This document shows, piece by piece, positions 1 to 6,757 of a stretch of DNA of 10,042 nt; the first letter of the stretch is position 1, and each line of letters starts with the position of its first letter. The DNA comes from DASQUK01 sp046723645 (lineage in GTDB: Bacteria; Actinomycetota; Acidimicrobiia; Acidimicrobiales; VFJN01). The position numbers were made by a program, and so were the translations under genes. The notes under the pieces are model-generated. The model made no database searches. It was given only the letters and a program-made list of their open reading frames with translations, and had not been told where the DNA came from. The DNA is taken from contig JBKOUY010000217.1 of NCBI GenBank assembly GCA_046723645.1, positions 1-10,042 of the forward strand, given 5' to 3'.

Positions 1-186
1 GGACCGCACCCGCCGCCGCGCCACGGCCCGGGCACGGCGACTGGCCGGCCACGGTGGCCGGCGCGCCGTGGCGGGCGCGGCGTCGCCGTCGCCGTGCCGG
101 CCGACCTCGGCTGGGGACGATTCGTCGTCCGTTCCGTCGGATTCCCCGTCGGCCTCGTCGGCGGCTTTCGGGCGGGGGCGCGCCAT
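1..186 (-). CDS. N-terminus of an unidentified protein, cut by the window edge
   Basis: An open frame of 62 codons runs from ATG at 186 to the window edge without a stop. It begins MARPRPKAADEADGE, continues through an acidic Asp/Glu/Ser-rich stretch (about residues 9-34), and becomes strongly basic (RRPPWPASRRARAVARRRVR, about residues 42-61). An acidic tail followed by an Arg cluster is what one expects just before a first membrane helix, but that helix would lie outside the window. It lies 38 bp downstream of nadD on the same strand, so it is probably co-transcribed. A GTG at 219 is an in-frame alternative start. From general knowledge of actinobacterial gene order, a LytR-CpsA-Psr family protein often follows nadD and has this kind of N-terminus. 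That identity is a guess from position and charge only. The low-complexity composition means it could also be a non-coding reading of GC-rich DNA. Confidence 0.45.
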   Translation of the reverse strand, partial: MARPRPKAADEADGESDGTDDESSPAEVGRHGDGDAAPATARRPPWPASRRARAVARRRVRS

Positions 187-224
187 GTGGCGGGGCTGAT
201 GGTCCTCGTTGTCGACCACCCCCG

Positions 225-860
225 TCACTGATTCGCTGGCTCCTTGTACAGGCCCCGGCGCTCGATGGTCTCGATGACCGCCGCCGACAGCAGGTAGTCC
301 AGCGGCCGGCCGTCGACCACACGCGCCCGCAGGTCGGTGCTGGACACCTCGAGCCTGGGCACCTCGACGCGCACCCACGACCAGCCGGGGGGTGGCTCCC
401 CCTCGCCGCTTCCGGGCCGCTCGACCACCACGATGGTGGACAGCGCCCGGACCTCCCCGGCGCGCTCCCACCCCGGCAGTCCGACGGCGGCGTCGCTCCC
501 GAGGATCACGTACAGGTCGAGGGCCGGATCACCGGCGAGCAACTCGGACAGGGTGTCGGCCGTGTACGACATCCCGCCCCGGTCGACCTCTATGCGGCTG
601 GCCTCGAGCCCCTCGACGTCTCCTACGGCCGCCTCGACCATGGCGAACCGGTCCTCCGGCGACGAGATGTCGCGGGTGCCCACCTTCTGCCAGGGCTGGT
701 CCGCCACCACCAGCAGCACGCGGTCGAGCGACAGCTCGTAGCGAACGTTGACGGCGGTCACCAGGTGCCCGACGTGCGGCGGGTCGAACGTCCCCCCGAA
801 GATGCCCAGCCGCTCACCGGTCCGGGGTCCGGGCGCGATCCGGGCGCCGTCGGTGTTCAC
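225..860 (-). CDS. nadD: Nicotinate-nucleotide adenylyltransferase NadD
   Basis: This cytosolic enzyme transfers AMP from ATP to nicotinate mononucleotide to make NaAD, the step shared by de novo NAD synthesis and nicotinate salvage. The 211-residue product opens with the nucleotidyltransferase signature GGTFDPPHVGH (residues 22-32, the HxGH ATP-binding motif). It has the actinobacterial QPWQK segment and ends with the family's SSTDLR motif (173-178), so it looks complete. The open frame extends upstream to an ATG at 956. I prefer the GTG at 860 because it overlaps the pncB stop as GTGA, has a GAGG about 10 bases before it, and gives the usual family length. The longer version would add 32 low-complexity Arg/Gly residues and overlap pncB by 100 bp. 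The 4-bp overlap points to translational coupling with pncB, the enzyme that makes its substrate. The identification is firm. Confidence 0.95.
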   Translation of the reverse strand: MNTDGARIAPGPRTGERLGIFGGTFDPPHVGHLVTAVNVRYELSLDRVLLVVADQPWQKVGTRDISSPEDRFAMVEAAVGDVEGLEASRIEVDRGGMSYTADTLSELLAGDPALDLYVILGSDAAVGLPGWERAGEVRALSTIVVVERPGSGEGEPPPGWSWVRVEVPRLEVSSTDLRARVVDGRPLDYLLSAAVIETIERRGLYKEPANQ

Positions 861-2230
861 CGCTGGTGGTCCTCGAGACCCAACCGGACCTTGTCGGCGA
901 GTGCTGCCAGGCCGGCGGAGACCTCCACGGGCCACACCGCGCCTTGTTGTTGCCACACCTCCAGGGACCGGAGTTCCGCCGGCAGGCCGGCCAGCGCCGC
1001 CAGGCAGCGCTCCCGGGTGGCCGACAGCGCCTCCGGCGGCTCGACCCGCCGGCCCCCGGTCATGGCACGCGCGAGCAACGGCCTCCCCCCGGCCACGTGC
1101 TCGTCGTGGAGGCCCAGGACATCACGGTCGGCGAGACGCCAGACCTGCTTTCGCCCGGGCAGGGTGACCTTCCCCTCGGCGAGCTTCATCCTCGGCCCGA
1201 GGGCGTCGTCCACCAGCTTGTACACGGCGCCCAGCGAGGGCGCGTCGCCGCTGGTGCCGAGCTGCGTACCCACGCCAAAGGCGTCGATCGGCGCACCGGC
1301 GGCGAGCAGATCGGCGATGCGGTGCTCGTCGAGGTCCCCGGACGCGAGGATCTCGACGTCCGCCAGCCCCGCCGCGTCGAGGATGGCGCGCACCTCGACG
1401 GCCAGCCGGCCCAGGTCCCCGGAATCGAGGCGGACGGCGGAGATGCTGACGCCCTCATCGGCCAGTTCCCGGGCCACCTCGGCCGCGTGGCGGGCACCAC
1501 CCACGGTGTCATACGTGTCGATCAGCAGGACGGCGTGCTGCGGGAAGCTGCGCGCATAGGCGCGGAACGCATCCCGCTCGTCCTCGAACGACATGACGAA
1601 CGAGTGCGCCATCGTTCCCGACAGCGGTATCCCCCAGCGCTGTCCGGCGGCCACCAGCGAGGTGCCGGCCGCACCACAGATCCAAGCCCCCCGGGCGGCG
1701 GCCATCGCGGCGTCGACCCCGTGGTCGCGCCGGGCCGAGAAGTCGACGAAGTCGCGCCCACCACAGGCGATGGCGACCCGCGCCGCCTTGGACGTCAGCA
1801 TCGTGCGGCTGGCGACGGCGTTGAGCAGGAACGTCTCCACCAACTGCGCCTCGATCAACGGTGCGGTGACCCGCACGATCGGCTCGCCCGCGAAGACGAG
1901 GTCGCCCTCCGCGACCGCCCACACCTCGCCCGTGAACCGGAGGTCGGCCAGCCGGTCGATGAAGGGCGCGGGGAACAGGTCGAGCCCGGCCAGGTACTCG
2001 ATCTCGTGAGGGGCGAACGACAGGTCCTCCAGGCCGGCGAGGGCGTCGTCGAGGCCGGCCGCGACCAGGAAGCGCCGCTCGACGGGCAGTCGCCGCACGA
2101 AGAGCTCGAACGTGGCCTCGTGCTCGATGCCTTCGGCCTGGTATGCGGCCGCCATCGTCAGCTCGTAGAGATCGGTGACCAGCGAGGCGGGAACGGGGGG
2201 ACGCGCCCGCTCCGACCGGAGGTCGGTCAT
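857..2230 (-). CDS. pncB: Nicotinate phosphoribosyltransferase PncB
   Basis: This enzyme joins nicotinate to PRPP, with ATP hydrolysis, to give nicotinate mononucleotide in the Preiss-Handler NAD salvage route. The 457-residue protein has the family landmarks in order: DLYELTMAAAY near the N-terminus (20-30), SGTMAHSF (204-211) with His209 at the position that is phosphorylated in the family, then DTYDT, VRLDSGDL, ASGDLDEHRI and the GVGTQLGT segment of the phosphate-binding barrel. Its length is normal for the bacterial/actinobacterial branch. The ATG at 2230 has a good ribosome binding site (GAGGG about 8 bases upstream). It lies 22 bp after pncA, whose product nicotinate is its substrate, and its stop is fused with the nadD start. 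The three genes therefore encode consecutive pathway steps in order. No motif is missing. Confidence 0.96.
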   Translation of the reverse strand: MTDLRSERARPPVPASLVTDLYELTMAAAYQAEGIEHEATFELFVRRLPVERRFLVAAGLDDALAGLEDLSFAPHEIEYLAGLDLFPAPFIDRLADLRFTGEVWAVAEGDLVFAGEPIVRVTAPLIEAQLVETFLLNAVASRTMLTSKAARVAIACGGRDFVDFSARRDHGVDAAMAAARGAWICGAAGTSLVAAGQRWGIPLSGTMAHSFVMSFEDERDAFRAYARSFPQHAVLLIDTYDTVGGARHAAEVARELADEGVSISAVRLDSGDLGRLAVEVRAILDAAGLADVEILASGDLDEHRIADLLAAGAPIDAFGVGTQLGTSGDAPSLGAVYKLVDDALGPRMKLAEGKVTLPGRKQVWRLADRDVLGLHDEHVAGGRPLLARAMTGGRRVEPPEALSATRERCLAALAGLPAELRSLEVWQQQGAVWPVEVSAGLAALADKVRLGLEDHQR

Positions 2231-2252
2231 GCATCACCCTCGGGCAACCGGC

Positions 2253-2849
2253 TCATACAAGCGTGACCCCGGCCGCGCCCATCTCCTCGATGGCCCGCTG
2301 GCCATCCCCCGGCTCCAGCTCGACGGGCCTGGCACCGTCGACGACGTGCGTGGTGTCGTAGCCCAGCGCCACGGCGTCCAGCGCCGTCGCCCTGACGCAG
2401 TAGTCGGTCGCCAGGCCGAGCACGACGACACGTTCGATGCCGTGTACACGCAGCATCGCGTCGAGCCCGGTGCGCTCGGTATCGCCCGTGACGGGATCGG
2501 CGACCGTGAACCCCGAGTAGCCGTCCTCGCCGTTCACGCCGACACGGACCCGCTCGCCGTTGACGTCGGTCAGCCTCGGATGGAGCTCGGCACCCCACGA
2601 GCCCTGGACGCAGTGGACGGGCCAGATGCCACCGTCCTTGGCGAAGTGCGGGGTGACCGGCGGATGCCAGTCCTGGGTGTACACGACCATCGCCCCGGCC
2701 GACTGGGCTGCCTCGATCTCGCCGTTCGCCACGTCGATGACCGACTCGGCGTCACGCACGTAGAGGCTGCCGTCGGGGTCCGCGAAGTCGTTCTGGACGT
2801 CGACGACGATCAGGGCCGTCGACGGGTCATAGCGTCCGCGCTCGCTCAC
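2253..2849 (-). CDS. pncA: Nicotinamidase-like isochorismatase-fold hydrolase, catalytic Lys replaced
   Basis: By family and position this is the nicotinamidase that deamidates nicotinamide to nicotinate for PncB. The 198-residue protein shows the nucleophile context LATDYCV (Cys151), the catalytic Asp17 in VVDVQNDF, and the metal-site residues Asp60, His62, His68 and His79 (in QDWHPPVTPHF and WPVHC), matching Asp49/His51/His57/His71 of Mycobacterium tuberculosis PncA. The expected catalytic lysine (Lys96 of the M. tuberculosis enzyme), seven residues or so before the YSGF motif, is absent: the segment reads VRVGVNGEDGYSGF and Val103/Gly104 occupy the place. The start is GTG at 2849. It is the first start after an in-frame TGA, with GAGG only one base away, so initiation looks weak or coupled to the gene 47 bp upstream. 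The fold and family are sure. Full nicotinamidase activity is less certain because of the lysine change, and another amide or isochorismatase-like substrate is possible. Confidence 0.85.
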   Translation of the reverse strand: MSERGRYDPSTALIVVDVQNDFADPDGSLYVRDAESVIDVANGEIEAAQSAGAMVVYTQDWHPPVTPHFAKDGGIWPVHCVQGSWGAELHPRLTDVNGERVRVGVNGEDGYSGFTVADPVTGDTERTGLDAMLRVHGIERVVVLGLATDYCVRATALDAVALGYDTTHVVDGARPVELEPGDGQRAIEEMGAAGVTLV

Positions 2850-2896
2850 GCCTCAAAGGTACCCATCGCGATCCCAGGTCAGGGGGCCGCCGCCGA

Positions 2897-4306
2897 CTAT
2901 TCGTCCTCGTAGGTCCAGTCGGGTCGCTTGCGGGCCTGGCGCTCGTCGACCTCCACCTCGCCGTCGCGCAGGTCAACGAGCTTTGGCACCTGGAGCCCCC
3001 GGACCGGCACGGGCCGGCCGTCGAGCGCCTCCGCCACCTCGTCGGGGAACGCCTGCAGGATGCTCGCGATGACGCGCTGCTCCTGCACTGGCAGGTAGCA
3101 GCGGTTGCCGTCGGTCACCGACAGCAGGCGGACGGCGATGGTGTCGAGGTCCTCCGGGGTGGCGCCGCCGGCCGCGAGCACGTCCAGCCGCTCGGTGACG
3201 GCGCCGCAGCCGAGCTTGCACGCAGGGCACTGCCCACACGACTCGACGTACAGGAAGCGCGAGACCACCTGCGCCGCCTCCACCATCGACGCCGTGTCGT
3301 CGAGAACCAGGAACCCGGCCGCCCCGAGCCCCGAGCCGACCGCCGCCATCCCCTCGTAGCTGCACGGCGTGTCGAGCTGGTCGGCGGTCAGCACCGGGTT
3401 GGCCACGCCGGAGAGCACGGCCTTGACCTCGTGCCCGGGCCGGACGCCGCCACCGACACGGTCGATGACGTCCCGGAGGGGCGTCCCCATCTCGACCTCG
3501 CCCACACCGGGCCGCGCCACGTCGCCCACCACGGTGGCGACGATGCAACCGGGCGACTCGGGCGTACCCAGCGACCGGTGCCACTCGGGACCCCGCGCCA
3601 GCACCTGGGTCGCCGTCGCCAGGGTCTCGACGTTGTTGACCACGGTCGGGTTCGACGCCGGCATGGTGTCGACCACGCCCGCCGGTGAGGCGCTCCAACC
3701 GGTCGTGGGCACGGTGGCGAACAGCCCGTGGATGTAGGGCGGCACGTTGCGTGGCAGCGGCGCCTCGCCCTCGATCACCTGCAACAGCCCAGTCTCCTCC
3801 CCGTACAGGTAGGCGTCCGGCCCGAGGACCACCTGGATCGTGACGTCGCCGATTGCGCCCGATGCACTCAACTCGTCGACGGCCGCCGCCAGCCGCTCGA
3901 TCTCGGGCTCGAACCGCTCCTTGACGCCGATGAACGCCCTGCCGGCGCCCACCGCGAAAGCGGCGATGGCCACCCCCTCAACGACCGAATACGGATTGGC
4001 GCGCAGGATCGCTCTATCCTTGAATGTCGAGGGCTCTCCCTCGGCCCCGTTGCACACCACAAAGGTGCGGTTTTCTTCGTCTTCCCCCGCCCCAGCACCA
4101 TCCGCCGCGTCACGTACCGACTGCCACTTTCTTCCCGTCGGGAACCCGCCGCCTCCCCGCCCCCGCAGGCCCGACAGGATGACCTCCTGGATCGTGCCCC
4201 CGGGACCCAGGCCGAGCGCCCGCCGGAATCCGACGCCACCGCCACATTCGAAGTAATTGGTGACATCCGTCACCGGAGGATCGGACAACGCCACAGCGTC
4301 CTGCAT
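2897..4306 (-). CDS. Stand-alone NuoF-like NADH-binding FMN/[4Fe-4S] protein
   Basis: The 469-residue product resembles the 51-kDa NuoF/Nqo1 subunit of complex I and the related HoxF or formate-dehydrogenase beta flavoproteins. It shows the FMN/NADH glycine-rich motif GRGGGGFPTGRKW (49-61), CNGAEGEPSTFKDR (85-98, CNADESEPGTFKDR in true complex I), YLYGEETGLLQVIEG, VNNVETLA, an SLBB-like segment, and a C-terminal cluster motif ESCGQCPAC (Cys357, Cys360, Cys363) with the fourth ligand Cys403 in GNRCYLP. It should oxidise NADH and pass electrons through FMN to one [4Fe-4S] cluster. No nuoE, nuoG or other complex I gene is nearby, so its partner is unknown. I chose ATG 4306, which has GGAAAG about 10 bases upstream. 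The frame stays open upstream, but that stretch runs antisense through the sigma factor and DAHP synthase genes. It heads the NAD salvage operon, 47 bp before pncA. Confidence 0.85.
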   Translation of the reverse strand: MQDAVALSDPPVTDVTNYFECGGGVGFRRALGLGPGGTIQEVILSGLRGRGGGGFPTGRKWQSVRDAADGAGAGEDEENRTFVVCNGAEGEPSTFKDRAILRANPYSVVEGVAIAAFAVGAGRAFIGVKERFEPEIERLAAAVDELSASGAIGDVTIQVVLGPDAYLYGEETGLLQVIEGEAPLPRNVPPYIHGLFATVPTTGWSASPAGVVDTMPASNPTVVNNVETLATATQVLARGPEWHRSLGTPESPGCIVATVVGDVARPGVGEVEMGTPLRDVIDRVGGGVRPGHEVKAVLSGVANPVLTADQLDTPCSYEGMAAVGSGLGAAGFLVLDDTASMVEAAQVVSRFLYVESCGQCPACKLGCGAVTERLDVLAAGGATPEDLDTIAVRLLSVTDGNRCYLPVQEQRVIASILQAFPDEVAEALDGRPVPVRGLQVPKLVDLRDGEVEVDERQARKRPDWTYEDE

Positions 4307-4390
4307 GTACCCGTCTTTCCACGGCGGAGCGGCCGGAAATCCCTGGTTGGGGGAATCCCAGCGCGGTAGGTGTGGTTGAGGAGATACGAG
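4307..4390. promoter_or_regulatory. Divergent promoter region with a repeated GGRAATCCC-like element
   Basis: This 84-bp gap lies between the NuoF-like gene (leftward) and the sigma factor gene (rightward), so it must hold the promoters or 5' leaders of both. It contains GGAAATCCC (4335-4343) and GGGAATCCC (4351-4359), two near-identical, nearly self-complementary elements 16 bp apart start to start. I find no convincing -35/-10 pair. The repeat is seen directly, but its role as an operator is inference. Confidence 0.35.
4378..4383 (+). promoter_or_regulatory. Ribosome binding site that sets the sigma factor start
   Basis: GAGGAG ends 7 bases before ATG 4391, an ideal Shine-Dalgarno placement. 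It favours this ATG over the in-frame GTG at 4370, which would place the site inside the coding sequence. Confidence 0.8.
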
Positions 4391-5221
4391 ATGAGTGATT
4401 CTGTAGGTCAGTACCTGAACGAAATCGGCCTCGTGCCCCTGCTCACCGCAGACGAGGAGCGCGAGCTGGCCCAGACGATCGAACGTGGTCGTGACGCGCA
4501 GGCGCGCCTCGACGCCGGTGAGCGTGGCCGTGAGCTGCGCAAGGCCGTCGCCGCCGCTGCCGCCGCCAAGGACCGCTTCATCCGGGCGAACCTGCGGCTC
4601 GTGGTGAGCATCGCCCGACGCTACCCCCTGCCCCCCTCGATGGAGCTGCTCGACCTGATCCAGGAGGGCAACCTCGGCCTCGAGCACGCCGTCGACAAGT
4701 TCGACTGGCGCAAGGGCTTCAAGTTCTCGACGTACGCCACCTTCTGGATCCGCCAGGCCATCGGTCGGGCGCTCGACCAGAAGGCGAGCCTGGTGCGCCT
4801 GCCCGGCGACCGTTCTGCCTCGCTGCGGGCGGCGCTCCGTCAGGCCTCGGGCGATGGCGAGGAGCTCGACGACGAGAGCGCCCGGCTCTACCGCCTCACG
4901 ACTCCGACGTCCCTCGATCGCCCGGTGGGCGACGACGACGGTAGCGAGCTGGTCGATCTGCTGGCGGCCGACGTGCCCACGCCCGAGCAGGTGCTGCTCG
5001 AGCGTGAGGACGAGGAGACGCTCAACGACCTGCTCGACGTGCTGGACACGCGGGCTCGCTATGCGGTGGAGCAGCGCTTCGGCCTGACCGACGGCCGCAA
5101 GCGCAGCTACCGCGAGGTCGGCGAGGAGCTCGGCGTCACCGCCGAGGCGGCCCGCAGGCTGGTCAAGCGTGCCGTCGACGCGGTGCGCGAAGAGGCGATG
5201 GCCCGCTCGAGCGCGGCATAA
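4391..5221 (+). CDS. Sigma-70 family RNA polymerase sigma factor (RpoD-like, shortened region 3)
   Basis: The 276-residue protein is a group 2-like sigma factor that would direct RNA polymerase to a promoter set. Region 1.2 is SVGQYLNEIG with LLTADEERELA (residues 4-27). Region 2 spans about 61-126, with the core-binding segment DLIQEGNLGL and the -10 reading segment FSTYATFWIRQAIGRA (112-127). Region 3.2 is SLDRPVGDDDGSELVDLL (174-191). Region 4 contains the helix-turn-helix SYREVGEELGVTAEAARRL (239-257). Compared with SigA/RpoD, the region between 2.4 and 3.2 is about 20 residues shorter and lacks the IRIPVHM motif. The residue equal to E. coli Thr440 is Gly125, one of the two aromatic residues of TWWIRQ is Phe118, and the recognition helix differs. 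No anti-sigma gene is adjacent. The start is fixed by the strong GAGGAG site. The family is certain; the promoters it recognises are unknown. Confidence 0.93.
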   Translation: MSDSVGQYLNEIGLVPLLTADEERELAQTIERGRDAQARLDAGERGRELRKAVAAAAAAKDRFIRANLRLVVSIARRYPLPPSMELLDLIQEGNLGLEHAVDKFDWRKGFKFSTYATFWIRQAIGRALDQKASLVRLPGDRSASLRAALRQASGDGEELDDESARLYRLTTPTSLDRPVGDDDGSELVDLLAADVPTPEQVLLEREDEETLNDLLDVLDTRARYAVEQRFGLTDGRKRSYREVGEELGVTAEAARRLVKRAVDAVREEAMARSSAA

Positions 5222-5273
5222 CTGCGCGAATCGCTTTGCCGGCCGCGGCGGGGCGGCGGCACGATGGTGCACC

Positions 5274-6656
5274 GTGACCAGTGACCGCGCATCCGTCCCC
5301 CCGTCCACAACGCGGCCGGCGTGGCGCGCGGACTCCTGGCGCGAACGGCCGGCCGCCCAGCAACCCACCTGGCCCGACGAGTCGGCGCTCGACCACGCAC
5401 TCAAGCACCTGGCCAGCGTGCCGCCCCTGGTGTTCGCGGGCGAGGCCCGGGCGCTGACGTCCCAGCTCGCCGACGTGGCCGAGGGCAGGGCCTTCCTGTT
5501 GCAGGCGGGCGATTGCGCCGAGTCGTTCGACGCGTTCTCGGCCGACGCCATCCGCGACAAGCTCAAGGTGATCCTGCAGATGGCCGTGGTGCTCACGTAT
5601 TCGACCGGCGTGCCGGTCATCAAGGTGGGGCGTATCGCGGGCCAGTTCGCCAAGCCCCGTTCGGCGGCGTTCGAGGACGTCGGCGACCGCGAGCTGCCGG
5701 CGTTCCGCGGCCACATGGTCAACGACAGCGCCCCCAACGAGGCCGCCCGCACCCCCGATCCCGACCGGCTCGTCCAGGCGTACCACCAGTCGGCGGCCAC
5801 GCTGAACCTGCTGCGGGCGTTCACCAAGGGTGGCTTCGCCGACCTGTCGCAGGTCCACCAGTGGAACCAGGAGTTCGTGGCCTCGAGCCCCGAGGGCCGC
5901 CGCTACGACCGCGTGGCCGACCACATCGACCGGGCGCTGCGGTTCATGGCGGCCTGCGGGATCGACACCGCCAGCCAGCCGAGCCTCCACGAAGTCGACT
6001 TCTACACGAGCCACGAGGCGCTCATCCTCGGCTACGAGGAGGCCCTGACCCGGCGCGACTCGCTGACCGGCGACTGGTACGACTGCTCGGCCCACATGCT
6101 GTGGATCGGCGAGCGCACCCGGCAGCCCGATGGTGCCCACGTCGAGTTCCTGCGGGGCGTCGGCAACCCCCTGGGCTGCAAGCTCGGCCCCACCGCGACC
6201 GCGGGCGAGGTCCTGGCGCTGTGCGAGGCGCTGAATCCCGCGCGCGTCCCCGGCCGCATGTGCCTGATCACCCGTATGGGTGCGGATGCCATCGCCAGGC
6301 GGCTGCCGCCGCTGCTGGCCGCAGTGCGGGATGCCGGGCACCCCGTGGTGTGGGCGTGCGATCCGATGCACGGCAACACGTTCACGTCCGCCACCGGGCG
6401 CAAGACCCGCGACTTCGACGCCGTCCTGGCCGAGATCGCCGACTTCTTCGCCGCCCACTGGGCGGAGGGCACGTGGCCCGGCGGCGTGCACATCGAGCTG
6501 ACCGGCGAAGACGTCACCGAGTGCCTGGGGGGAGGCGACGCCCTCGGCCACGCGGACCTCGACGACAGGTACGAGACCATGTGCGACCCCCGGCTCAACG
6601 GCCGCCAGTCGATCGACCTGGCCTTCCGGGTGGCCGAGCTGCTCGACCGGCGCTAG
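5274..6656 (+). CDS. aroG: Class II 3-deoxy-D-arabino-heptulosonate-7-phosphate synthase
   Basis: This enzyme condenses phosphoenolpyruvate and erythrose 4-phosphate to DAHP, the first step of the shikimate pathway. The 460-residue length fits the class II enzyme of M. tuberculosis (about 460). Motifs seen include PAAQQPTWP near the N-terminus (26-34), AGDCAES, KVGRIAGQFAKPRS, SLHEVDFYTSHEA, ERTRQPDGAHVEF, GCKLGPTAT and CDPMHGNTF. The metal ligands can be placed as Cys81, His366, Glu408 and Asp438, matching Cys87, His369, Glu411 and Asp441 of the mycobacterial enzyme. The start is GTG 5274. It is the first start in this frame that does not lie inside the sigma factor gene, and it keeps the conserved N-terminus, but no good ribosome binding site precedes it. 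It lies 52 bp after the sigma factor gene, close enough for shared transcription. The mycobacterial homologue is allosterically inhibited by aromatic amino acids; I cannot judge that here. Confidence 0.95.
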   Translation: MTSDRASVPPSTTRPAWRADSWRERPAAQQPTWPDESALDHALKHLASVPPLVFAGEARALTSQLADVAEGRAFLLQAGDCAESFDAFSADAIRDKLKVILQMAVVLTYSTGVPVIKVGRIAGQFAKPRSAAFEDVGDRELPAFRGHMVNDSAPNEAARTPDPDRLVQAYHQSAATLNLLRAFTKGGFADLSQVHQWNQEFVASSPEGRRYDRVADHIDRALRFMAACGIDTASQPSLHEVDFYTSHEALILGYEEALTRRDSLTGDWYDCSAHMLWIGERTRQPDGAHVEFLRGVGNPLGCKLGPTATAGEVLALCEALNPARVPGRMCLITRMGADAIARRLPPLLAAVRDAGHPVVWACDPMHGNTFTSATGRKTRDFDAVLAEIADFFAAHWAEGTWPGGVHIELTGEDVTECLGGGDALGHADLDDRYETMCDPRLNGRQSIDLAFRVAELLDRR

Positions 6657-6671
6657 TGGGAGCGAATGTTG

Positions 6672-6697
6672 GCGCCCCGAAATGTTGACAGGGGCGC
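6672..6697 (+). repeat. Inverted repeat after aroG: weak terminator or operator
   Basis: GCGCCCC (6672-6678) and GGGGCGC (6691-6697) are perfect 7-bp inverted arms around a 12-base loop. The repeat begins 16 bases after the aroG stop. Only a short TTT follows a few bases later, so it is a poor intrinsic terminator. The loop contains TTGACA (6685-6690), so it may instead lie over the -35 element of the downstream sulfur genes. The heptamer AATGTTG also occurs twice, at 6665-6671 and 6681-6687, 16 bp apart. Confidence 0.35.
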
Positions 6698-6744
6698 TCG
6701 GGTTTCGATTGACTGGGCTTCGGGTACCTGACCGAACTACTCAT

Positions 6745-6757
6745 ATTCCTCAGGAAT
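6745..6757. promoter_or_regulatory. 13-bp palindrome upstream of the sulfite reductase gene
   Basis: ATTCCTCAGGAAT is a perfect 6-bp inverted repeat around a central C. It lies 45 bp before the reductase start, in the most AT-rich part of the 146-bp leader. Its symmetry and position suit a dimeric repressor or activator controlling sulfate-assimilation genes. No regulator is identified and none is encoded next to it. Confidence 0.4.

Noticed and set aside
54..2266. Long plus-strand open frames opposite nadD and pncB
   Set aside because: Their translations are Arg/Pro/Gly-rich with no recognisable motif, while the minus strand carries intact, motif-rich NadD and PncB.
2850..2896. Separate promoter or terminator between the NuoF-like gene and pncA
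   Set aside because: The 47 bp contain no hairpin with a T tract on the minus strand and no recognisable -35/-10 pair.
4307..5827. Leftward open frame extending the NuoF-like gene upstream to nearly 1000 codons in total
   Set aside because: It runs antisense through the sigma factor and DAHP synthase genes, both supported by strong motifs. NuoF homology begins only after ATG 4306. It reflects the scarcity of stop codons in GC-rich DNA.
5163..6551. 462-codon minus-strand open frame opposite aroG
   Set aside because: Composition is that of an antisense shadow, and no family motif is visible. The plus strand has all class II DAHP synthase ligands.
6685..6714. TTGACA with a possible -10 about 18 bases later as the sir promoter
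   Set aside because: The -35 match is perfect, but the -10 candidate (TTGACT) is poor and the -35 sits in a hairpin loop. This is not enough to call a promoter.
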